Translations under genes and position numbers: made by a program
In this document: one piece after another, positions 55,240-64,000 of the stretch
Numbering within the stretch: position 1 is the stretch's first letter
Layout: every line of letters begins with the position of its first letter
The notes under the pieces: model-generated
The model's input: only the letters and a program-made list of their open reading frames with translations
Database searches by the model: none
Told to the model about the DNA's origin: nothing
Assembly: GCA_016717115.1 (NCBI GenBank)
Contig: JADKGE010000007.1
Location: forward strand, 248,001 to 312,000
Origin: Actinomycetota bacterium
Lineage (GTDB): Bacteria; Actinomycetota; Actinomycetes; S36-B12
DNA length: 64,000 nt
Reading direction: 5' to 3'

Positions 55240-56702
55240 GTCACGCCGCCTTGTCGAGAAACTGTGGTCGTACTGCAATGTGCTGCGCGATGACGGTGTC
55301 TCGACGATCGACTACACGGAGCAGTTGACCTACCTGCTGTTCCTTAAGATGGCGCATGAGCGGGAGACGCGGCCTCTCAACGCGGAGCAAATCGTCCCTG
55401 CGGACTGCTCGTGGCAGCGGCTGGACGCCGACGGGGACGAGCTGGAGATCACCTACCGGCACATCCTGGAGACTCTGGGCCGGCAGAAGGGCACCCTCGG
55501 GGTCATCTTCCGCAGGCCCAGAACAAGATCAAGACCCGGCCAAGCTCAGCGCCTCATCGTCGACCTGATCGACAAAGAGAACTGGTCCGCATCCGGCGTC
55601 GACCTCAAAGGCGACGCTTACGAAGAGCCGCTCCAGAAGGCGCGGAGGACATCAAGTCCGGGGCCGGGCGGTACTTCACGCCCGCGCCCTGATCCACGCG
55701 ATGGTCGACGTCGTCCAGCCCACCGTGAAGGACTCCAGTCTGCGACCCCGCGTGCGGCACGGGCGGCTTCCTGCTCGTGGCCTACGAGTACGCCAGCCAG
55801 GCGGCAAGCAGCCTGACCCCGATCAGGCCCGTGCACCTGCGGGACGCTTTCGTCCACGGCATCGAAGTGGTCGACGGCACCGCGCGGCTTGCCTCGATGA
55901 ACATGTTGTTGCACGGCATCGGCACCCCGGACGGGGAGAGCCTGATTGAAGTGAAGGACGCCCTCACCGCCGACCCCGGCAGCCGCTACTCCGTGGTGCT
56001 CGCCAACCCGCCGTTCGGCACCAAGTCCAGCGTCAAGATGATCGGGGCCGACGGGCGGGAGACCAGCAGCAACCTGGAGATTGTCCGCGACGACTTCTGG
56101 GTCACGACGTCGAACAAGCAGCTCAACTTCGTCCAGCACATCAAGACCATTCTCGACATGAACGGCCGGGCGGCCGTCGTCCTGCCCGACAACGTCCTCT
56201 TCGAGGGAGGAGCGGGCGAGACCCTTCGGCGCAGGCTCCTGAAGGAGTTCGACGTCCACACCCTGCTGCGGCTGCCAACCGGGACTCTTCGCCGGTGGAG
56301 TGAAGGCCAACGTGCTGTTCTTCGACAAGAAACCGGCCGCGGAGACGCCGTGGACCGAGCACCTGTGGGTGTACGACTTCCGCACGAACGAGCACTTCAC
56401 AATGAAGCCCAGAACCCACTGCGCCGCGAGCATCTGCAGGACTTCCACGCCTACCGGCCCGGACATCGGGACCAGCGGGTCGAGTCCGAGCGCTTCCACT
56501 CGTTCGCGTACGACGAGCCGTGGCCCGCGACAAGGCGAACCTCGACATCATCTGGCTCAAGGACGACTCCCTCGAGGACGCCGAGAACCTCCCGGCCCCG
56601 GAGGTCATCGCCGCGGAGATTGTCGAGGAACTGCAGGCCGCACTGAACGAGTTTCAGGTCATCGCCGACACCTTGTCCCGCGACGTGCGATCAGGGTACT
56701 GA
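55232..56702 (+). pseudogene. hsdM: Type I DNA methyltransferase subunit (HsdM), frameshifted
   Basis: About 490 residues in pieces. N-terminal helical domain (LVEKLWSYCNVLRDDGVSTI, YLLFLKMAHERE), then GRYFTPRALIHAMVDVVQP. The SAM motif I DPACGTGGFLLVAYEY is readable only across a frame change near 55740. The catalytic N6-adenine motif is intact (VVLANPPFGTKSSVKMIG), followed by VVLPDNVLFEGGAGETLRRR, KANVLFFDKKPAAETPWTE and a C-terminal helical end. Frames change near 55520, 55630, 55680, 55740, 56285, 56405 and 56520. TTG start 55232 overlaps the end of hsdS. Gene order is R-S-M. Confidence 0.87.
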
Positions 56703-56750
56703 GAGGCGAGAAAGAGTTGACCCTTGGCGTGCCGGCATTGCCATTGGATG

Positions 56751-57651
56751 TCAGTCGTTGCCCGTACTCCCAATCTGGTTCGCCTCCGCGAGCCTGTCCT
56801 CGAACGGGATCGACTCCGTTACGACGAAGCGCTGTCGGATTCCGCCCGCTGCAAGTTCGGCAGCGTTCTCAAAACGAGAGACCACAGACGGGGCACTCGA
56901 ATCCTTCGGCAACGAAGACTGCGTCGCTGAGCAGATCGTCTCCTTCGACTCGTTCATTGAGGAGTCGAATTTGAGCGGTCCGGACGATGCCCAGCGATCC
57001 GCAAGCCGGGCACGCGACGATCTGTCTAGAGTCGGATCAGGGCCCCGAAATCAGGGCCAACGGCAGCCTCCGCGATGCGGCCTCTTCGTCTGTGAGCGCG
57101 GCGTAGCCGGCTGGGGCTTGTGTAATGCGCTCCGAGACTCGCGCCTTGCACCCGCCGATTGGCCTCTTGCGAGAGTGCTCGTCCCTCACGTTCGACGTCG
57201 TCACCAATCAGATCCGCGGTGGTTAGTCCAAGGTTCTGACACAGGCAGTCAACGACACGGACGGGTCGGGGGAGCCAGTGCTCCTGAGACAAGTTCGCCA
57301 GGGCTCAAGGCGGTATGCAACTCCGCGTTCCGCAGGTCGAGAAGGAATCTGGCATCGTCCCTTGTTGATGCGTCGAATTCATCAACGACGAGCACCACTC
57401 TGGCGAGGAGCGAATGCATCGGGAGCGTCTTCGCGGCTCCGGTTGTTGCGATTCCGTGTGCCTGTAGCAGCGAGTCACCATCCATCGCCGCCACCAGGCC
57501 GGGATGAATCTTGGCCAAGGATGACCTGAGTAGGGAACTCAAGTGCCAAGAGGGACCAGAGAATCGACTCTTCGGAGTCAGCCAACGGTTGCTGTCTCGC
57601 GCGCGTGAAGTAGTCCTGCGCCTTCGCTATGTACGACTCATACGACCACAT
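56751..57651 (-). pseudogene. Hypothetical protein with C-terminal zinc ribbon, frameshifted
   Basis: Fragments read in order from ATG 57651: MWSYESYIAKAQDYFTRARQ, a helical region (SILWSLLALEF, then FLLRSSLAKIHPGLVAAMDG), LLARVVLVVDEFDASTRDDA, RFLLDLRNAELHTAL and VVDCLCQNLGLTTADLIGDD. The end carries two Cys pairs, ACPACGSLGIVRTAQIRLLN and AEGFECPVCGLRFENAAELA, which could bind one zinc. The helical LRNAELHT region is reminiscent of HEPN-like domains, but no family is claimed. At least four frame changes. It lies between the restriction system and the helicase gene, so a defence or regulatory role is possible. Confidence 0.6.
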
Positions 57652-58430
57652 GTCAGTCGGTCCATACGTACTGTCGCTCAAGTTCGCGGGTCCCCCTCTG
57701 TGATGGCGGGACGCCTGTGCAGCATCCGACGATTGTCCAGCACAAGCAGCAAGTCCTGATGCCACTCGATCCGATCAGTAGGCCTGCAATCCCCGACTAT
57801 TTGGTTGGTCTTGGGGACATTCGGCGAACACTTGAGCGGGTCCCACCGGACAACCTATTCCGCCGTCTCTCGGAAGGTATGCGGGAAATCGCCGAACTCT
57901 GCCTGTGGAGCAACGCAGGTCAGGTATGTCCGCTTGAGGAGTTGGATCATCTTCGCTGGGGATCCAGTAGGCTCGGTTGGTGCAGGCGCGGAATGCGAGC
58001 TTTCGTGGCCGCCAGTAGGACAAACGCGGGTGGACGAAGGCTGACTGCCGTCTGTATGCTAAGGAAGCGCGCCAAGACCCAGGAATCCGAGAATGAGTAA
58101 CCGCCTTCCGGCCGCCGTGGTCGTGCGCGTAGGGTCTCGGGCGCGCTGGCTCGGCCGAGTCGCTGGGCCACTTCGCTGGAGTGCTGATGTGTGCATAGTG
58201 ACCGAGCCCGGCTCAAGGAGTGGTCTCGTACCGCCTATGCCGCTGCCTCCAACTCCAATCGTTGACTAGCGCTCGACGTACGGTGCCCGTGCGGCCAACC
58301 AGATCCATTGTTCCGGGTACGCCCAGAATGGCGGTGACGCGTCCTCGATCAGCTCGACCACGGCCAGGCAGCGAGTCGCGTCTCCACGGCCGAGAGATAG
58401 AGGCGCGTTTTAGAGCAGGGCCGATGTCCT
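57652..58430. other. 780 bp without a supportable gene
   Basis: Short open frames exist on both strands (for example 57717-58100 on the + strand), but none shows a recognisable motif, a good ribosome site or continuity. A minus-strand run containing AKMIQLLKRTYLTCVAPQAE near 57930 could be part of a broken gene. No RNA gene or clear promoter is seen. Confidence 0.4.
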
Positions 58431-61103
58431 TCAGGAGGCGTACCGGGATGACCGGCGCCGGTTGGCTCGCGCCTCGACGCGGAGCGGCTGTACGAGTTCG
58501 AGCCAGGACTCCGCGAGCTGGTGCAGGTCGACGGGCTGCTCCGCCATGGCCGGGTGGGTCAACTGCTGGATATGTGTCCAGCGGGCCGCGGTGTCGATGT
58601 CGTCAGATCGAGCGGCCTCCGCCGACCAACGCCCGCAGAACTGCGACATCTGGATGAGCGCCCGCTGCAGTCGCCGGGGAAGGAGGTGGATCTCGGCCGT
58701 GGTGGCGGCGGTGAGGAATGTGGCCAGCCACGTTTCGCGGTGACGTCGAACCCTCGCGATGGAGGGTCGGGATTCAAGTGGTCCCGAAGTCGATCGGCGA
58801 TGTCGGCGAGATCCGTCACGGGGACAGAGCGGGCGCCTTCGAGGAGGAGCCAGCGGGGAGCACCGTGCTTGTGTCCGCGGATGGCGAAGAAGGCCCACGG
58901 CTCGGGTGAGGTGACGGGGCTGACGCGGGCTATCACGCGACCCGGCCGGGCCTTGATCTCCTCGTAGACGTCTCGGGGGACGAGGCGCGTTTGGCCGTGG
59001 ACGAGGTGGCGAACGGGCTCGAGGGCGTCGCGGATGCCATCCCAGGACTCGTCCCTCGGTGCGGTGGCCTCCTCGGCGAGTTCATGGACGTCGATCGGGT
59101 CGTCCCGGCGTTGGACCTCGTCGGGCACGACGAGGTTCGATCCCAGAAGGGCCGCGCTCTCGGCGTTGCGTTCGGCGAGCCTCTCGTTGGCTCGGGTCGC
59201 GAACGCTGGGCCGTCGTCGGGCCACCAGCTGTGGATCTCGTCGTAGGGGCTGTCCATGCGGTCGACGCGGCCGACGCGCTGCTCCGCGACGCGGAGCGTG
59301 GTCGGCAGGTCGAGGTGGATGACGACGTCAGCACCCTGCAGGTTCAGGCCCTCGTTCGTGGCGTCCGAGACGGCGATCCCCCGCTCGGTGGATCCCGCAG
59401 CGAGGGCCTTCTTCACCTTCTTCTTGCCCTGCACATGTGAGCCGGTGGCCAACAGGACAGGAACCGTGTCGACTTCGATCAGGGGTCCGATGGCGGCCAG
59501 CGTGATGGGGTGCCGGTCGAAGGCGATGATGCGCTCATGGTCCGCCGCCAACCGTGAGATGAGTGCTGCCTTGGTCTGCTCGCGGGCGGTCGACAGCCTG
59601 CCCATGAGGTCGAGAATCGCCCGGTAGCGAGCCTTCTCCTCGTAGCAGGCAAGTTTCCATGCCTCGGGGTCGAGGAGCCAGTCGGGGACCTCGCACTGGA
59701 GCAGGACAGCCGGTGGGCCGGCGTCCGCCAGGTCCTGCATGCGGGCGATGGCGTCTCCCGTGACGCCGGCCTTGGGCTGGCCGAGGCCGAGTTGCCGGGC
59801 GGCCTCCTCGGTCCCGACCAGGTGCTCGAGGAGGGCTGCCTTGGAGGACCGCATTGCCGAGAGGACGTGGTGCCCGGCCAGGCCCTTGGCGCTGCTCAGG
59901 CGAACGTTCAGCCACCGCTCATCGGTGTAATCGCGGCGCAGCGCCGGGGGAACAGCCAGTTGCCGGCCTAGCTGCCGAATGCCGAGCAGCTCGCTGGCGA
60001 TCGTGCGGATCTGTGCCGCGATCGCCTCGTCTTCCGGCGTCTCTCCCGTCGGGTAAGGATGGGCCGACTGCCGCGGGTAGCGGCTGACCTCAGCCCACAG
60101 GTCAGCGCCTCACGCCGCCACTGGTCCTGCACCGCGGGTGGGCAGACGAGGACGCTCAGGTCGCTGTGGACGCGGCCGGTGGCCCACAGTCGGTCGCGCA
60201 CGGCTCGGGTCAGGTGGGCGCCCATGCGGGTCTTGCCGCTGCCCGTCGCATCGGCGACCAGGACGCTGCCGACGTTCTCGACTACCCACAGTGCTTCGGC
60301 GATGCCCGCGACCTGGGAGTTCCAAATGCGTCCGCGCGGCTGATCCGGGGGAGGTACTTCTGCGCCCACTGGCCCTCGAGCAGCTCGGCGCAGGCCTTGG
60401 CCAGGGCCTCCTGCCACGGGACGGAACTGCAGCAGTTGATTGAGCAAGTCGACAGGAACTGGCGCTCCAGTCCTCACCCACCGCCCAGTAGTTCTCGGCG
60501 ATCTGGACAGCCTCGTACCGGTAGGGGTTCGGCCTCGCGGGTGAACCGTGAGTTCGCCTCGAACTGGGCTCGCAGCCCGTTGTTCGTGAAGTTGCTTGAC
60601 CCGATCGTCACCGCCTGATCCGAGGCGTAGATCTTCGCGTGCAGGCGGGTATCGCCGGGCACGAACCGCACCTCGAAAGCCCCCGCTTCGACGGCCTGAA
60701 TGGCTTGGACGATCTTCGCGGACAGCCGCAGAGAAACCCCACGCTCTCGGTCCAGTAGTCGCGCACCTGCTGGGTGAACGCCGCCGCGGGTGAACCGAAG
60801 CTGACCCGCGTGGTGGCGAACAGTTCCGTGCCCAGAAGCACCCTGGTCGGCCAGGCCGTGCGGCGCGCGAGCGCGGCGATTCGACCACTTGCCCGATGGA
60901 AGCGAAGCCCGTCACGACCACCGCGGAGTGCCCCTGCTGGAGGTCGGCCCAGACGTGGTCGGCAACCCGGTGCCCGCGTGGTTCACGGGGAATCGACCCG
61001 CCTCCGGCCATGCCATGCCCTGCAATCGGAGCGGGAGCAGAGGGGACGAAGGAGTCGAGAACAAGTCCTCGACCGGTGAATGACTGCTGCTCTTCCGACG
61101 CAT
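58431..61103 (-). pseudogene. Phospholipase D-like/SF2 helicase protein, frameshifted
   Basis: About 870 codons in pieces. The N-terminal third contains a PLD nuclease motif, RLHAKIYASDQAVTIGSSNF (H-x-K with GSSN, near 60640-60590). A SNF2-like superfamily II helicase follows: Walker A VLVADATGSGKTRMGAHLTR (near 60230), VLVCPPAVQDQWRREAL, then the second RecA lobe with AVSDATNEGLNLQGADVVIH and QRVGRVDRMDSPYDEIH (near 59260). The C-terminus ends with a helical domain to about 58431. Frame changes near 60750, 60700, 60510, 60460, 60030 and 58750. PLD-helicase fusions occur in prokaryotic defence islands and are presumed anti-phage effectors. Its place beside a restriction system supports that reading. 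Confidence 0.75.
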
Positions 61104-61586
61104 CGTGCGCTCCCCGTCGACCCGCGCACGGTTCGCGCCATGCGTCCCCCGGAGGCTAGTGCGCCCCTCTGACAGCGTCCTGCCTGCCGCATAGGTGGCC
61201 TGAAGATGCGAGGCACCGAGGGGCCTACGTCGTTGGAGGTAGTGGAGGCGGTTCTCCCCGTCGCGCCCCGGTTGTGGGACACGGAGAGGGCAACCGCGTT
61301 AACCGATTGGCAGGGCGAACTCGAGGACGGCTTCGGGGCCCGGAGGGGACGGTGTGGACATGGAGATCCGCGCGGACGGGCGTCTTGGACGACCCAACGA
61401 CAAGGAAATCAACAAGGCCAAGGAATCAAAGACAAGAACCAAGAACAAAGACCAAATCACAAGACAAAGCACATCAATAATCAAGAAGACCAAGGACAAA
61501 GAACAAGAAGACAACAACCAATCCAAGAACAAGAACCAAGAACGCAATCAATATCCGGCTTGGAATCCGGATTCGCGGTGGTCGGC
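61104..61586. other. Gap with an A-rich, T-poor tract upstream of the relaxase gene
   Basis: 483 bp with no supportable gene. From about 61395 to 61555 the + strand is built almost only from A, C and G, with AAGAACAA/ACCAAGA-like near-repeats and far lower G+C than the surroundings. A peptide frame rich in Lys, Gln and Asn runs through it but looks like a by-product of composition. The position just before a MobF relaxase fits an origin of transfer or a loading zone. No perfect inverted repeat was found by eye. Confidence 0.5.
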
Positions 61587-64000
61587 GTGACCGCGCACGC
61601 GAAGGTGACGACGATCGCTCACACCGCCGCCGGCCTGGGTCAGGTCTGGTACCGGGTCACGGGCAGCACCGGCGTCGCCAACGTCCAGGTCGCCTATCGG
61701 GCCGGCGTCGGCGCCGAGGACTGCCGCAGGGTCCGGTTCGTCGGTGCTGGTGCGACCGCGGAGCTCGTCGGGTTCCAGCCGGGGGAGTTGGTGACCGAGC
61801 CGGTCGACTTCCTGCACATCGGGCTGGCGTTCTCCGGTCAGTACCTGACTCGCGGGGTCAAGACGCAGCGGTCGCGCCTGGCTCGGTTGCCAGCCGCGCC
61901 GATCCGTGACGTGATTTCAACTGCGCTTGCCGAAGCTGGCCTGGAGGCGAGCAGGGCGTTCGCGTCGAGGGACGCGGCCAACTGGTGGCGCGCCATCACC
62001 CGGGCGGCCGAGCGGGACCGGTCGGTGTCGTTCCTGACCGCCTCCGGAGCGCTGCGCATTACCGACCGCGCCGGCGCTGCGGTTGACGAGTCCGACCTGC
62101 ACGAGTGGCTCGGGAGGGTGGCACGATCACGATTGACCGAGCCCCGTCGCCACCCGTGCGCCGCGCGACGCCGTCACCCAGTTGAACCTCGAGCACCTGG
62201 AGGCGCTGTCGCTGAGCGACCGGGAACTGGGGGCACGTGTGTGGGCGGCCGCGGTGGCCGCAGCGAGTCGGCGAGAGGCCGCTGGCAACGCCGGCTATGA
62301 GCTGACACTGACGCTGCCCAAGTCCTTCAGCCTGTACGCGGTGACCGGCGACCCGGCGCTACGCGGCCAGTGGCTCGAGGTGATGGAGACGGCCGCCGCT
62401 CGGGCGCTGGAGCAGTTGATGGCCGAGGCAGGGTTCTGCTCCACCGGTCACCGGGGCGACGGGCAGGACGTGCAGGTCCTCGAGGCCGACGGCTGGGCGG
62501 GGTTCATCGCCACCGAGATATCTTCGCGCGCCGGCGACCCCCACCTGCACGTGCACTGCACCCTACCCAACGTCCTGGTGGGCCGAGACGGCGTCGTACG
62601 AACGATGGCCGACGGCGGTCGCGAGCTGATCCTCAACTCCTCGCGGTTCGCCGCCTGGGGCCAGGCATTCGTCATCGAGGAGGCGAGGGCACGCGGGCTA
62701 TTCACGGACACGTGGTTGAACGTCACGACCCGCCAATGGGAGGTCGGGGGATTCAGCTCGGAGACGATAGACCTGTTCTCCCGCGGCCGGCAGGCCGTGC
62801 TCGCGGAAGAGAGCGTCACCGACGACTCTGCTGCCCGGGACCAGCGCGGTCGGGGTCGGGTGTCCCGCGCGGCCAAGGGCCGGGCGACCTCCGCCAAGGC
62901 GGACGAGCAGCCGTCGTGGGGACAGTTGCGCGCCACCGCGCTGCACCAGGCCGCCAGACCAGGGACTGGATCTGGCCGCTGGCGGACGCGGATCGTCAGC
63001 GCTCCGCTCCCGCCGCCCTGGTGGAGCGACGAGGATTGGGTCGGCTGGGTTGCCCGCGTCACGTGCGAGCACGAGTCGACGACGAGTCGCGCACAGATCA
63101 ACGCCGTGGTCGACCTGACCGGCGTTCTGCTGCCGCCTGCCGAGCGGGAGCGGCTAGGATCACCCTCGAGACAGGCTTCACCCGTGGGCACGCGTCGCGC
63201 GATCTCGGAATGCGCACGGGCGGACAGAAGTGGATCTCGACGCTGGCCCTGCGCGCCGAGCAGCGTCTGCTGCGGCCACTGGCCGCCGGCGGGCCCGGCC
63301 GCCGGCCTCGACCTGGCGCACGGGCGCTGTAGCGGTCAACCGACTCGAGGCCGCCAACGGTTGGTCGCTGCGCGAGGAGCAGTGCGCGGCGGTCCAGGCG
63401 ATGGTCGACGGCACCTGCCCCGTCACCCTCGTCTCGGGCGTCGGCGGGTCCGGGAAGACCACGGTCCTGGCCGCCGTCAACGAGGCGAACAAGAACCACC
63501 GTTACGGCCTGCTCGTGGCGTCCACGGCCACGATCGCTGCCTCGACGGCCGGCGATGCCTCGGGCGCCCGGTGGATGAATCTCACCGCGCTTCGGCACGC
63601 CATCTGGGACAAGCGCCCAATCGCGGCGCACATCATCGTCATCGACGAGGCGAGCATGGCCGACGGCTCGCCACCATCGACCAGGGGCCACGGGTGCGCG
63701 CAGACCGGCAAGCGGCTCGTCCTGATGGGCGACCTCCGGCAGCTGCGCGCCGTCGGCGCCGGCGCCGCGTTCAACGCCCTGTGCGCGGAACATCCGGACC
63801 GCGTCGTGCGGCTGCAGACCAATCAGCGGCAGCGCACCGACCTGGGCCGGACCATCGCCGACGCCTTGCACTCGCGCGATGTCGAGTCCGCGTGGGAGCA
63901 CATGACGGCCGACGGCGCTGTCCTGGTCGCCCGCAGCCGTGAGCACAAACTCCACGTTCTCGCGGCCACGGTCGCCTCCCGGATCGATCAACACGGCGCG
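61587..64000 (+). pseudogene. MobF (TrwC/TraI-like) conjugative relaxase-helicase, frameshifted, 3' end outside window
   Basis: Start taken as GTG 61587 (VTAHAKVTTIAHTAAGLGQV). The N-terminal relaxase domain has YELTLTLPKSFSLYAVTGDP, the TGHRGDGQ region and the metal-binding three-His motif GDPHLHVHCTLPN at 62542-62556. After further frames a RecD-like helicase begins with LREEQCAAVQAMVDG, Walker A LVSGVGGSGKTTVLAAV (near 63440), VIDEASMADG and MGDLRQLRAVGAGAAFNALC. The gene continues past the window. Frame changes near 62130-62165, 63150, 63330 and 63660. An intact protein would nick oriT, bind the strand covalently and unwind it during conjugation. Confidence 0.82.

Noticed and set aside
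57717..58100. Plus-strand frame of 127 codons
   Set aside because: No recognisable motif or convincing start; it overlaps what may be remnants of minus-strand coding sequence, so neither is claimed.
61354..61590. Lys/Gln/Asn-rich small protein frame
   Set aside because: Its composition follows entirely from the A-rich T-poor tract; no ribosome site or conserved motif.

Overview
The window is GC-rich (roughly two-thirds G+C by eye) with many GTG starts and long runs of genes joined by GTGA or ATGA stop/start overlaps. Family content and gene order (dnaJ-rsmE-HIT-phoH-ybeY-CBS protein-era-recO-uppS, then glyS, dusB, ppdK, dgt, dnaG) point to an actinobacterium. The order or genus cannot be fixed from the sequence alone.

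Region 1 (1-9974) is a housekeeping block for chaperone function, rRNA maturation, DNA repair and undecaprenyl-phosphate synthesis. Almost every neighbouring pair overlaps by 1-4 bp. Region 2 (9991-22188) has a membrane GGDEF protein, a pair of near-identical DUF222/HNH (13E12-type) genes in inverted orientation bracketing glyS, a TrkA-like/MFS pair and dusB. One HNH copy and the MFS gene each carry an apparent single-base frameshift. Region 3 (22263-36138) runs from pyruvate phosphate dikinase into a heme-copper oxidase cluster: CtaG-like assembly factor, a cupredoxin-like secreted protein, subunits II and I, a subunit III-like protein and CopD. A redox/flavinylation cluster follows: TlpA-type thioredoxin, ferric-reductase-like flavocytochrome, FMN-binding protein and ApbE. 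Region 4 (36135-41096) is dgt, a class V aminotransferase, dnaG, a damaged small gene and tRNA-Asn.

Region 5 (41429-48403) encodes two large secreted proteins. One is a multi-domain putative-Ig repeat protein. The other is a 1541-residue animal-type heme peroxidase with RTX-like glycine-rich repeats. They share a C-terminal module of about 80 residues.

Region 6 (48833-64000) starts at a tRNA-Met and looks like a mobile defence island. It holds an IS30-family element inserted in a membrane-protein gene, a type I restriction-modification system in the order R-S-M, a zinc-ribbon protein of unknown function, a phospholipase-D/SF2-helicase protein, and a MobF (TrwC-like) relaxase-helicase that runs off the window end. 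Nearly every gene here is split by small frameshifts. Either the island is decaying or this stretch of the assembly is poor, so coordinates in this region are approximate spans.
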